A stretch of DNA of 7,160 nt, from positions 1-7,160 of the forward strand of contig JASHPP010000808.1 in assembly GCA_030038035.1 (NCBI GenBank). The letters are read 5' to 3'. The notes under the pieces are model-generated. The model made no database searches and had not been told where the DNA came from. It saw nothing but the letters and a program-made list of their open reading frames with translations. How positions within the stretch are numbered: position 1 is the stretch's first letter; each line of letters starts with the position of its first letter. Made by a program: the position numbers and the translations under genes. Shown here piece after piece: positions 1 to 4,692 of the stretch. The DNA is from Trebonia sp. (GTDB lineage Bacteria > Actinomycetota > Actinomycetes > Streptosporangiales > Streptosporangiaceae).

Positions 1-131
1 GTATGGCGGCGCCTCGCGAGAGTTACTAGTTCATCGTCAAAGTCCAGTTCCCTCGCTGAGCCTGAGACAACCTAGCGCCTTTCATCCCCCCGATAGACGC
101 TCATTTCGGACTCATGCCGGAGACCTTGGAC

Positions 132-359
132 ATGGCACTCCCCGACTGCGTTGCCACCGTCTTGGCCGTTGGTGGCCTGCCCGCCGTGCTGTTCGTCCTC
201 ATACGGTTCGGCCCTGACGCTATTCTGCGGCTCCTAGCTGGCATCGTTGCCTTGGTCGGTGACGACAAGCACTGGCAGCGATTCCTAGACCTTTTGCGCA
301 CCCTCCGCAGTCGCGACCAGCGTCCGCCATCGTTGCCCAGCGGCTCTGGCGAGTCGTGA
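132..359 (+). CDS. small hypothetical membrane protein
   Basis: A 75-residue protein of unknown function. Residues about 5-40 form one or two hydrophobic segments (VATVLAVGGLPAVLFVLI, then ILRLLAGIVALVG). A charged amphipathic stretch follows (DDKHWQRFLDLLRTLR) and then a polar tail. This layout recalls small actinobacterial membrane proteins that sit beside mobile-element genes, but that is recollection only. I chose the ATG at 132 because GGAG at 119-122 lies 9 nt upstream; an in-frame ATG at 114 would add six residues and has no good ribosome site. The stop TGA (357-359) overlaps a downstream GTG in a GTGA arrangement, suggesting coupling to the tiny ORF that follows. The G+C content is lower than in the rest of the window, consistent with acquired DNA. 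It is likely a real gene; its role is not assigned. Confidence 0.55.
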   Translation: MALPDCVATVLAVGGLPAVLFVLIRFGPDAILRLLAGIVALVGDDKHWQRFLDLLRTLRSRDQRPPSLPSGSGES

Positions 360-451
360 GCGCGTGGCGCCGTGGCATGCTGGTCAACTTCGCCCAAGCG
401 GTGGTCGGCGGAGGCCTGAGGCGTCCTCCTCCACTCACGGAGATTGTCTAG
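356..451 (+). CDS. possible 31-codon ORF coupled to the membrane protein gene
   Basis: GTG at 356 overlaps the TGA of the preceding gene (GTGA). It opens a 31-codon frame, including an internal ATG at 377 (MLVNFAQAVVGG...), that ends at TAG 449-451. No domain is recognisable. The same frame continues after the stop into an excisionase-like C-terminus (452-535). The two may therefore be parts of one decayed or rearranged gene, and this one need not be an independent peptide. No convincing ribosome site is visible. Low confidence as a functional gene. Confidence 0.25.
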   Translation: MSAWRRGMLVNFAQAVVGGGLRRPPPLTEIV

Positions 452-535
452 CGCGTGGGCGACCGACTCAGGTTCCGTGACACAGACCTTGAGGCGTGGA
501 TGGACGAGCAGCGCCCAGCCTCAGCGGACGGATAG
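452..535 (+). pseudogene. C-terminal remnant of an excisionase/MerR-like winged-helix protein
   Basis: The frame directly after TAG 449-451 reads RVGDRLRFRDTDLEAWMDEQ, then a short tail, and stops with TAG at 533-535. The R-V-G-x-R-L-R-F-x-x-x-D-L-E-A-W pattern is the usual C-terminal half (wing strand plus last helix) of the short excisionase-type helix-turn-helix family (HTH_17), typically about 60-70 residues. The N-terminal recognition helices are missing: upstream in-frame sequence has no HTH character and is cut by the stop. A GTG at 455 could start a 26-residue peptide, but that would not fold as a DNA-binding domain. I read it as the relic of a xis-type gene left by deletion or recombination, in keeping with the low-GC edge. 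The assignment rests on about 20 residues. Confidence 0.5.
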
Positions 536-566
536 CCCTGGTTCCCGCAAGGGACCAGGGCTTTTT
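534..566 (+). terminator. intrinsic terminator with GCAA tetraloop
   Basis: AGCCCTGG (534-541), one unpaired T, and TCCC (543-546) pair with GGGA (551-554) and CCAGGGCT (555-562) across a GCAA loop (547-550). A run of five T follows at 562-566. The stem, GNRA loop and U-tract make a canonical Rho-independent terminator for rightward transcription out of the small-gene patch. It overlaps the last two bases of the excisionase remnant. On the opposite strand there is no T-tract, so it is a poor terminator for the monooxygenase operon. Confidence 0.9.
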
Positions 567-641
567 GTGCCCTCAGGTCAGCGGAAACTCAGCGTCCCGC
601 ACTTCGCCGGCGAGTCTCAAGGCGTCACCGCGGGCGTGTGG

Positions 642-1772
642 TCAGCGGGCGGGACCGACATCAGCGCGGGCCAGGTAGGCGGCCGTGGCCCGCTCACTCA
701 CCGTGACGTGCCGGACAGCCGGGCCCAGGCGCAGTTCCTGGTAGCGGCCGAGTGCGGCAGGTATCGCCGCGGAATCGGTCAGCCCGGCCATGACCCGGGC
801 CAGGGCCGCCACGTCGTAGAGCCCTTCGCGGAACCCGCCACCGACCATCGGGCTGGCGGCGTGCGCGGCGTCGCCGGCCAGCCCGACCCGGCCGCGGGCC
901 AGCCGCCGCGGCTTGTAGTGCACGATCGGGGTGCCGAACACCGTCCCGTCCGCCAGTGCCAGGGCCAGCGCCTCGCGCCAGGGACTCGGCCAGTTCGCCG
1001 CCGCGAACGCGGCGAGCCGCTCCCGCACCGGTCCTGGCATGTCCCCTGGGGCGAGGCTGCCGTGAATCGTCTGTCCCGCGAGCAAGCCCCGGCTGCGGAG
1101 CAGGTCGCCCTGCTCCGGGTCATACCAGACCAGGTTGAGTCGGCGCTGCCCGGTGCCCGTCTCGCCTGCCGCGCCGGGCACCAGGTACGTCACCAGGCGG
1201 TAGGCGCCGGCGTACACCTCCCGGGACGGCTCACCGGGGCGCGGCCGCACCACGCGGTCGGGCAGGGCCTGCTCGGCTACCAGGGTGCGCCACAGCAGTA
1301 CTCCGGCGTACCGGGCGTCCGGGTCGTCCGGCGCGACGTCGGCGCGGACCGTGCTGCGCGCCCCGTCCGCCCCGATCACCAGGTCAGCCGGAAACTCCGC
1401 GCCACCGGCGGTCACGACGCGGGCAGGCTGGCGGTCATCGCCCGGCTGGACGCCGGTCACCTGGGTTCCGCGATGCACGGCGATCCCGCGGCCGCGCAGC
1501 GCATGGTCTTCCAGCCACCCCTGCAGCAGGTGCCACGCGGTGGTGTCGCGGTCGCTGCCGTGCACCACCGGGGGCTCATCGCCGATGCCGGTCACCCGCT
1601 GCAGCAGGGCGACGTCCACGCCCAGGCCGCCGCCGCCAGCTTGGGCGCGGGACGGGGTGCGTTCGAGCACGGTAACGCTGATCCCGATCCCGGACAGCGC
1701 GATGGCGGCGGCCAGGCCGACGAGGCTGCCGCCTGCCACCACGCAATTCGCGGTGTACGGCGGGCGGGTCAC
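642..1772 (-). CDS. FAD-dependent monooxygenase (aromatic hydroxylase type)
   Basis: A 376-residue class A flavoprotein monooxygenase, expected to use NAD(P)H and O2 to hydroxylate a small, probably aromatic or heteroaromatic, substrate in the cytoplasm. The motifs are in order: an N-terminal Rossmann strand with GGSLVG at 14-19 (GxGxxG with Ser for the second Gly), ending in VLER at 35-38 where the Glu holds the FAD ribose; the DG motif GADGARSTVR at 134-143; and the GD motif GDAAHAASPMVGGG at 300-313 leading to GLYD. The GGSxxGL form recalls 2,6-dihydroxypyridine hydroxylase-like enzymes, but the substrate cannot be read from sequence. The start is GTG at 1772, inside the GTGA that ends the VOC gene; this drops a 19-residue extension that would overlap VOC. 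Length is normal and the gene looks intact. No clear terminator is seen downstream on this strand. Confidence 0.88.
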   Translation of the reverse strand: MTRPPYTANCVVAGGSLVGLAAAIALSGIGISVTVLERTPSRAQAGGGGLGVDVALLQRVTGIGDEPPVVHGSDRDTTAWHLLQGWLEDHALRGRGIAVHRGTQVTGVQPGDDRQPARVVTAGGAEFPADLVIGADGARSTVRADVAPDDPDARYAGVLLWRTLVAEQALPDRVVRPRPGEPSREVYAGAYRLVTYLVPGAAGETGTGQRRLNLVWYDPEQGDLLRSRGLLAGQTIHGSLAPGDMPGPVRERLAAFAAANWPSPWREALALALADGTVFGTPIVHYKPRRLARGRVGLAGDAAHAASPMVGGGFREGLYDVAALARVMAGLTDSAAIPAALGRYQELRLGPAVRHVTVSERATAAYLARADVGPAR

Positions 1773-2176
1773 GCGGCGGTCGACTGCTCGATGCGGATCA
1801 GGTTGCCGGACGGGTCGCGCACGGCGCAATCCCGCGGCCCCCAGGGCTGGTCGGCCGGCTCGGTCACGATGTCGGCGCCACAGGCGCGCACTTTCTCGAA
1901 GGCGGCGTCGAGGTCGTCGGCGCTGAAGTGGACGCCATTGAGTGCGCCCTTGGCGATGAGGGCGGCGAGCACGTCGTTGTCGGCGGGGCTGCCGTTCAGG
2001 TAGTTCGTGAGGACGATCGCGACGCCGGGCTGGGAGGCGGCGCCGACGGTGATCCAGCGGAAGCCGCCGCGGCCGACGTCGTTGCGCAGTTCGAGGCCGA
2101 GTGCGTCGCGGTAGAAAGCCAGTGCGAGGTCAGGGTCGTGAACTAGGACGAAGCAACGGGCAACAGTGAGGTCCAT
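1769..2176 (-). CDS. VOC (glyoxalase/bleomycin-resistance fold) family protein
   Basis: A 135-residue single vicinal-oxygen-chelate protein made of two beta-alpha-beta-beta-beta halves. The first half has DPDLALAFYRDALGLELRND (14-33), and WITVGAASQPG (41-51) covers later strands. The second half has GVHFSADDLDAAFEKVRACGADIV (81-104), then GPRDCAVRDPSGNLIRIEQ (113-131). His83 and Glu130 occupy usual metal-ligand positions, so it may bind a divalent metal; activity (isomerase, dioxygenase or binding protein) is open. The start is ATG at 2176, 10 nt after the AraC stop. There is no clear Shine-Dalgarno, but a TAGTGT box lies 7 nt upstream, fitting a leaderless transcript. Its TGA overlaps the GTG of the monooxygenase. 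From memory, an AraC gene directly before a VOC protein of this type is a recurring actinobacterial pair. Confidence 0.87.
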   Translation of the reverse strand: MDLTVARCFVLVHDPDLALAFYRDALGLELRNDVGRGGFRWITVGAASQPGVAIVLTNYLNGSPADNDVLAALIAKGALNGVHFSADDLDAAFEKVRACGADIVTEPADQPWGPRDCAVRDPSGNLIRIEQSTAA

Positions 2177-2183
2177 GCCCGCA

Positions 2184-2189
2184 ACACTA
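2184..2189 (-). promoter_or_regulatory. putative leaderless -10 box for the VOC gene
   Basis: On the minus strand TAGTGT (TANNNT) sits exactly 7 nt before the ATG at 2176, the spacing expected when transcription begins at the start codon. The box includes the TAG stop of the AraC gene. No good -35 was found, and no strong Shine-Dalgarno precedes the ATG. The evidence is only pattern and spacing. Confidence 0.35.
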
Positions 2190-2627
2190 GCGAGCCAGCG
2201 CCTCGGGCGCTCCTGCGCGCTTGCGCGGCCCGCGGCTCGGGCGGGTCAGGTCCCTGGCCACGCAGCCCGGCACGCGCGCGAGCGCGCCGTGGTCACGGGC
2301 CCGGTACGCCGTCGGCGCCTCGCCCACCAGCTGGGTAAAGCGCGCGCTGAACGAGCCAAGCGACGTACAGCCGACCGCCATGCAGACCTCCGTGACCGAC
2401 AGGTCGCCGCGGCGCAGCAGCGCCTTCGCCCGCTCGATTCGCCGCGTCATCAGGTAGGCGTAGGGCGTCTCCCCGTACGTCGCGCGGAACTGCCGGGAGA
2501 AGTGCGCGGTCGACATCAGCGCCACGCGGGCGACCGTGGCGACGTCAAGCGAGCGCGCGTACTCGCGGTCCATCAGATCGCGGGCGCGGCGCAGGCGCGC
2601 GAGGTTGGCGAGCTCCTGCGGGGTCAC
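2187..2627 (-). CDS. short AraC-family transcriptional regulator
   Basis: A 146-residue protein that is almost entirely the AraC/XylS DNA-binding domain. The first HTH is about 28-57 (LDVATVARVALMSTAHFSRQF); a linker helix follows (AYLMTRRIERAKALLRRG, 57-74); the second HTH is about 76-109 (LSVTEVCMAVGCTSLGSFSARF). A 35-residue basic tail ends with CVARDLTRPSRG. There is no N-terminal ligand-binding domain, so any signal must come from a partner or another route. I chose the GTG at 2627 (VTPQELANL) over the upstream in-frame start at 2684, because the longer form would overlap the M50 gene and TACGCT lies 6 nt before this GTG. The gene is 23 nt after the M50 stop and 10 nt before VOC, and probably controls the VOC/monooxygenase genes. 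Confidence 0.88.
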   Translation of the reverse strand: MTPQELANLARLRRARDLMDREYARSLDVATVARVALMSTAHFSRQFRATYGETPYAYLMTRRIERAKALLRRGDLSVTEVCMAVGCTSLGSFSARFTQLVGEAPTAYRARDHGALARVPGCVARDLTRPSRGPRKRAGAPEALAR

Positions 2628-2633
2628 ACTGCC

Positions 2634-2639
2634 AGCGTA
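2634..2639 (-). promoter_or_regulatory. putative leaderless -10 box for the AraC gene
   Basis: On the minus strand TACGCT (TANNNT) lies 6 nt before the GTG at 2627. No ribosome-binding sequence precedes that GTG, so a leaderless transcript starting at or next to it is plausible. No convincing -35 hexamer is present. If active, it would make the AraC-VOC-monooxygenase genes a unit separate from the peptide/protease genes. Confidence 0.35.
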
Positions 2640-2650
2640 GCCGCAGGCGG

Positions 2651-4066
2651 CTACCAGCCGCGGAACTGACCTTGCGCGACCCACACGACGGCCAGCGCGG
2701 TCGCGCAGGCCAGCGCCGCGAGCGCGGCCAGGAGGCGGCAGGCGGGGCGGCCGGAGGACCAGCGCCTGCCGAGCGCGCCCGCGCGCCGCGCCATCCCGGA
2801 CACGATGTAGACCGAGCCGGCCACCGACAGGGCAGCCAGGGCGACGCCGGCCGAGCCGACCGCGGCAGCCGCGTAGCGGTGCGCCGCGAGCGCAGCGGTC
2901 GCCAGGTGCGCCTGCTCGCTGGCGGAGCGAAACAGCACCCGGTTGATCTGCGGAAGGCGCAGCAGCAGATACCCCATCGTGAGCGTGAGCAGCGGGATGA
3001 CAAGCAACACCCAGGTCGTCACCACGATCCGGGCGGAGCGCCGCAGGTCCCCGGCGCGCCGGTCCCCGCGCCCCCGGGATAGGACGCCGCGCAGGATGGG
3101 GACGACGCGGGCGAACAGATCTGGCACGCCGGCGAGGTCGCTGAGGATGAAGTAGCCGTCAAAGCGGACGAACGGGAGTAGCTGCTCCAGCATCTCCAGG
3201 TGGGTGAGCGCGATGACCAGGGGCAGGATCTCGGCTGACGTGGCCGCGTACACCCCGGCCAGGGCCAGCATGAAGATGAGGTTGAAGTACAGGCCGCCGA
3301 GGTCGGTGCGCAGCCGGCCGCCGCGGCCGAGCCGGTAGGAGTCGGTGACGTTGGTGAAGAACGACGGCCAGATCAGGTAGATGCCGACCCCGATCACGCC
3401 GGGCCGCGCGCCGCCGTAGCGGCAGCCCGCCGCGTGCCCGCACTCGTGGAACGCCGCGGCGACCAGGGACAAGCCGATCACGAGGAGCAGGTCCATCGGG
3501 TCGCGCAGCACCTGCCCGAGCCCGGCACCCAGCCCGTGCACCGCGAACAGCCAGTAGTCGACGGCCGCGACGCTGACGACGACGGCCGCGATGACGGGCC
3601 AGCGGAACAGGGGCCGGAGCAGCGCGCCGACGGCGTTCGCGGCGCGCTCGGGCAGCAGCGTGCCGCGGGCTCTGAGCGCCAGCATCGGGGTGGCCTTCGG
3701 CGGGGCCGGGGGAGCGCCCTGACCGGCGACGATGCCGAGAGGCAGCAGTTTCGCGGCGATCAGGTACCGGACCTGCTCAGCGTTGACGGACCGGCCGAGA
3801 TCGTCGCTGACGAGGTTCGCGATGGCGGCCAGGCTGCGAGAACCGTCGATCCGGCAGGCCACGAGGTACAGCAGCCGCGACATCTGGATGACCTGGCCGT
3901 CGGCCCGCCGCACCAGCGATGGGGGCTGCCTGTAGCCGGAATCCCTGTATTCGCCAAGCAGTTGCACGCCCTCGGCGAGCCGGGGCGCCTGGGGCATCTG
4001 GGGTGTCTGGGGCGCCTGGGCCGGCGCTGCGCGCTCGGCGGCCGGCGGCAGGGCGGCTGCGGTCAC
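2651..4066 (-). CDS. PqqD-like (RRE) domain fused to M50-type membrane zinc metalloprotease
   Basis: A 471-residue integral membrane protease, likely acting on the small peptide encoded just upstream. Residues 1-30 are an Ala/Pro/Gln-rich tail. Residues about 31-115 look like a PqqD-type winged helix (LGEYRDSGYRQPPSLVRRADG, QMSRLLYLVACRIDG, SLAAIANLVSDDLG, EQVRYLI), the fold used as a RiPP recognition element to hold leader peptides. The catalytic part follows: a hydrophobic helix about 156-177, then a helix carrying HECGH (207-211, the HExxH zinc site). The conserved SFFTNVTDSYRL patch is at 235-246, and PFVRFDGYF (298-306) supplies Asp303 as likely third ligand. More hydrophobic segments lie at about 257-285, 346-370, 397-424 and 444-464. 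From memory, this matches proteins annotated as putative peptide zinc metalloproteases. The start is GTG 4066 with AAGGGAG 7 nt upstream. It is intact, with all key residues present. Confidence 0.85.
   Translation of the reverse strand: MTAAALPPAAERAAPAQAPQTPQMPQAPRLAEGVQLLGEYRDSGYRQPPSLVRRADGQVIQMSRLLYLVACRIDGSRSLAAIANLVSDDLGRSVNAEQVRYLIAAKLLPLGIVAGQGAPPAPPKATPMLALRARGTLLPERAANAVGALLRPLFRWPVIAAVVVSVAAVDYWLFAVHGLGAGLGQVLRDPMDLLLVIGLSLVAAAFHECGHAAGCRYGGARPGVIGVGIYLIWPSFFTNVTDSYRLGRGGRLRTDLGGLYFNLIFMLALAGVYAATSAEILPLVIALTHLEMLEQLLPFVRFDGYFILSDLAGVPDLFARVVPILRGVLSRGRGDRRAGDLRRSARIVVTTWVLLVIPLLTLTMGYLLLRLPQINRVLFRSASEQAHLATAALAAHRYAAAAVGSAGVALAALSVAGSVYIVSGMARRAGALGRRWSSGRPACRLLAALAALACATALAVVWVAQGQFRGW
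3984..4019 (-). repeat. four tandem 9-bp repeats coding Pro-Gln-x
   Basis: Four adjacent 9-bp units on the plus strand (GGCGCCTGG, GGCATCTGG, GGTGTCTGG, GGCGCCTGG) encode the APQTPQMPQAP stretch (about residues 17-28) of the M50 protein's N-terminal tail. The repeat is in frame and keeps the reading frame whatever the copy number, so this flexible tail could vary in length between strains. Confidence 0.8.
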
Positions 4067-4073
4067 GGGTCTG

Positions 4074-4080
4074 CTCCCTT
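4074..4080 (-). promoter_or_regulatory. ribosome-binding site of the M50 gene
   Basis: On the minus strand AAGGGAG lies 7 nt before the GTG at 4066. It decides that start codon and shows that the protease gene is translated independently of the precursor, whose stop is about 150 nt upstream. Confidence 0.75.
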
Positions 4081-4138
4081 GGTCGCGTGCGGCGGGGACG
4101 CGCGAACGGCGCAGCGGTGGTCCGGGACCGGAACAGGT

Positions 4139-4176
4139 GGGAGGGCCGCCCTGCCCCGCAGCCGGGCGGCCCTCCC
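4139..4176 (-). repeat. 13-bp perfect inverted repeat between precursor and protease genes
   Basis: Arms at 4139-4151 (GGGAGGGCCGCCC) and 4164-4176 are perfect complements around a 12-nt loop, giving a very stable GC stem. No U-tract follows on the minus strand, so it may act as a partial terminator, an attenuator or a 3'-end stabiliser of the precursor mRNA. It lies about 40 nt after the precursor stop codon and about 70 nt before the protease start. Confidence 0.8.
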
Positions 4177-4179
4177 GTA

Positions 4180-4206
4180 CCGCCGCGCCGGGCGACAGCG
4201 CGGCGG
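4180..4206 (-). repeat. 9-bp perfect inverted repeat directly after the precursor stop
   Basis: CCGCCGCGC (4180-4188) and GCGCGGCGG (4198-4206) pair perfectly around a 9-nt loop. The stem begins 11 nt after the precursor stop codon and is separated from the second, longer hairpin (4139-4176) by only 3 nt. The tandem arrangement would hold back transcription or 3' decay between the peptide and protease genes. Confidence 0.7.
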
Positions 4207-4217
4207 GCTGAACCGGG

Positions 4218-4448
4218 CTACAGGATGTTGCCCGAGCCCAGGCTGAGGATGTTGTCGAAGCTGCCGTTGAACGCGGAGATGTTGATCAGCCCCGATTGCG
4301 CGGTGTTGCCGTAGCCGACCTGGGTGAAGCTGTAGCTGTAGCCGTGACCCTGGTAGCCGTTGCCGCAGCATAGGGTCTCCCGGCCGGGGAGCAGTTCGGC
4401 GTGTTCGAACTCGAGATCCTGCATCGACACAGCAGGTTCGGTGGACAT
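4218..4448 (-). CDS. RiPP-precursor-like peptide with ELLPGRETL leader motif
   Basis: A 76-residue peptide, not recognised as a named family. Residues 1-26 look like a leader: six acidic residues (4, 11, 13, 15, 18, 24), an LEFEHAELLPGRETL stretch (12-26) and a single Arg. Residues 27-76 look like a core: CCGNGYQGHGYSYSF, then QVGYGNTAQSGLINISAF and NGSFDNILSLGSGNIL, rich in Gly, Ser, Asn and aromatics. The core has no Lys, Arg or Glu and only one Asp. Q43-x-G45-x-x-N48-x-A50 fits the curlin repeat pattern. Cleavage after RETL would free a 50-residue peptide starting Cys-Cys; this is inference. The start is ATG 4448 with AAGGAGG 5 nt upstream; longer in-frame starts lack such a site and cross the promoter region. 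The gene precedes an RRE-M50 protease and has its own regulated promoter, as expected for a peptide matured by that enzyme. Confidence 0.72.
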   Translation of the reverse strand: MSTEPAVSMQDLEFEHAELLPGRETLCCGNGYQGHGYSYSFTQVGYGNTAQSGLINISAFNGSFDNILSLGSGNIL

Positions 4449-4453
4449 TGGAG

Positions 4454-4460
4454 CCTCCTT
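4454..4460 (-). promoter_or_regulatory. strong ribosome-binding site of the precursor peptide
   Basis: AAGGAGG on the minus strand, 5 nt before the ATG at 4448, is a near-complete match to the anti-Shine-Dalgarno. It fixes the start of the peptide and implies high expression. Confidence 0.85.
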
Positions 4461-4472
4461 CGGACAGGATCT

Positions 4473-4496
4473 GCCCCGGCCGGAGAGGTCCGGGGC
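4473..4496 (-). repeat. 5'-leader hairpin near the precursor ribosome site
   Basis: GCCCCGG (4473-4479) pairs with CCGGGGC (4490-4496); two more C-G pairs form inside if one base is bulged. It lies 12 nt upstream of AAGGAGG in the precursor mRNA, near enough to influence ribosome access or protect the 5' end. Confidence 0.6.
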
Positions 4497-4538
4497 CTCC
4501 CCCGCGTTCCCTGGTACCCAGCTGAGCCGCGAGGGATT

Positions 4539-4561
4539 GCCCGGCAGCCCTGGTGCCGGGC
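4539..4561 (-). repeat. 5'-leader hairpin in the precursor mRNA
   Basis: GCCCGGCA (4539-4546) and TGCCGGGC (4554-4561) are perfect 8-bp arms around a 7-nt loop, inside the roughly 150-nt untranslated leader of the precursor gene. Stem stability is high. A role in mRNA stability is inferred. Confidence 0.65.
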
Positions 4562-4572
4562 AGCCCGTGTTG

Positions 4573-4594
4573 ATGTACGCTTTCCGACGTACAT
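4573..4594. repeat. 7-bp inverted repeat next to the operator
   Basis: ATGTACG (4573-4579) and CGTACAT (4588-4594) are perfect arms with an 8-nt spacer. The right arm overlaps the first bases of the larger operator-like repeat (4592-4621). It lies just downstream of the predicted start of the precursor transcript, so it could be a second protein-binding site or the first hairpin of the leader. Confidence 0.6.
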
Positions 4595-4621
4595 ACTGTA
4601 TGGTTATCACCGTACAGTATG
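4592..4621. promoter_or_regulatory. operator-like inverted repeat over the precursor promoter
   Basis: Two 13-bp arms, CATACTGTATGGT (4592-4604) and ACCGTACAGTATG (4609-4621), are inverted copies with 12 of 13 positions matching, separated by TATC. The AT-rich arms stand out from the GC-rich surroundings. They cover the -10 box, part of the spacer and the predicted start point of the leftward promoter, the usual place for a repressor. The adjacent divergent HTH gene at 4693 is the likely binding protein. This is inferred from position only. Confidence 0.7.
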
Positions 4622-4637
4622 GTCTTGGGGCAGTCAA
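4609..4637 (-). promoter_or_regulatory. sigma70-type promoter of the precursor/protease operon
   Basis: On the minus strand TTGACT (4632-4637) and TACGGT (4609-4614) are separated by exactly 17 nt (4615-4631). This is a good match to the housekeeping consensus, rare by chance in such GC-rich DNA. The start point would be near 4602, giving a leader of about 150 nt before the precursor ATG. The operator-like repeat (4592-4621) overlaps the -10 box and the start point. Confidence 0.65.
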
Positions 4638-4692
4638 CGCTGGGGAATCGCTGATGATTTGATAACGGCGACGACGGGTTAGGTTGGTGGGT

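Noticed and set aside
1..131. coding tail or tRNA at the left edge
   Set aside because: Short frames run through (for example 1-75), but none shows a recognisable protein, and no tRNA T-arm or acceptor pattern was found. Apart from the ribosome site at 119-122 I see nothing supportable.
567..641. terminator for the monooxygenase operon
   Set aside because: No stable stem with T-tract on the minus strand could be found here; the hairpin at 534-566 has its T-tract only on the plus strand.
444..2003. 519-codon open frame on the plus strand
   Set aside because: It is antisense to the VOC and monooxygenase genes, which carry clear family motifs; its translation is low-complexity Arg/Gly/His-rich, typical of a high-GC shadow frame, with no domain.
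3434..4246. 270-codon plus-strand frame opposite the M50 gene
   Set aside because: Antisense shadow of the protease; Gly/Arg/Asp-rich without motifs and spanning the hairpin region.
4218..4448. lanthipeptide or thiopeptide precursor
   Set aside because: No lanthionine synthetase, YcaO or dehydratase gene lies in the window, and the only Cys residues are the adjacent pair at the start of the core, so ring-forming chemistry is not supported.
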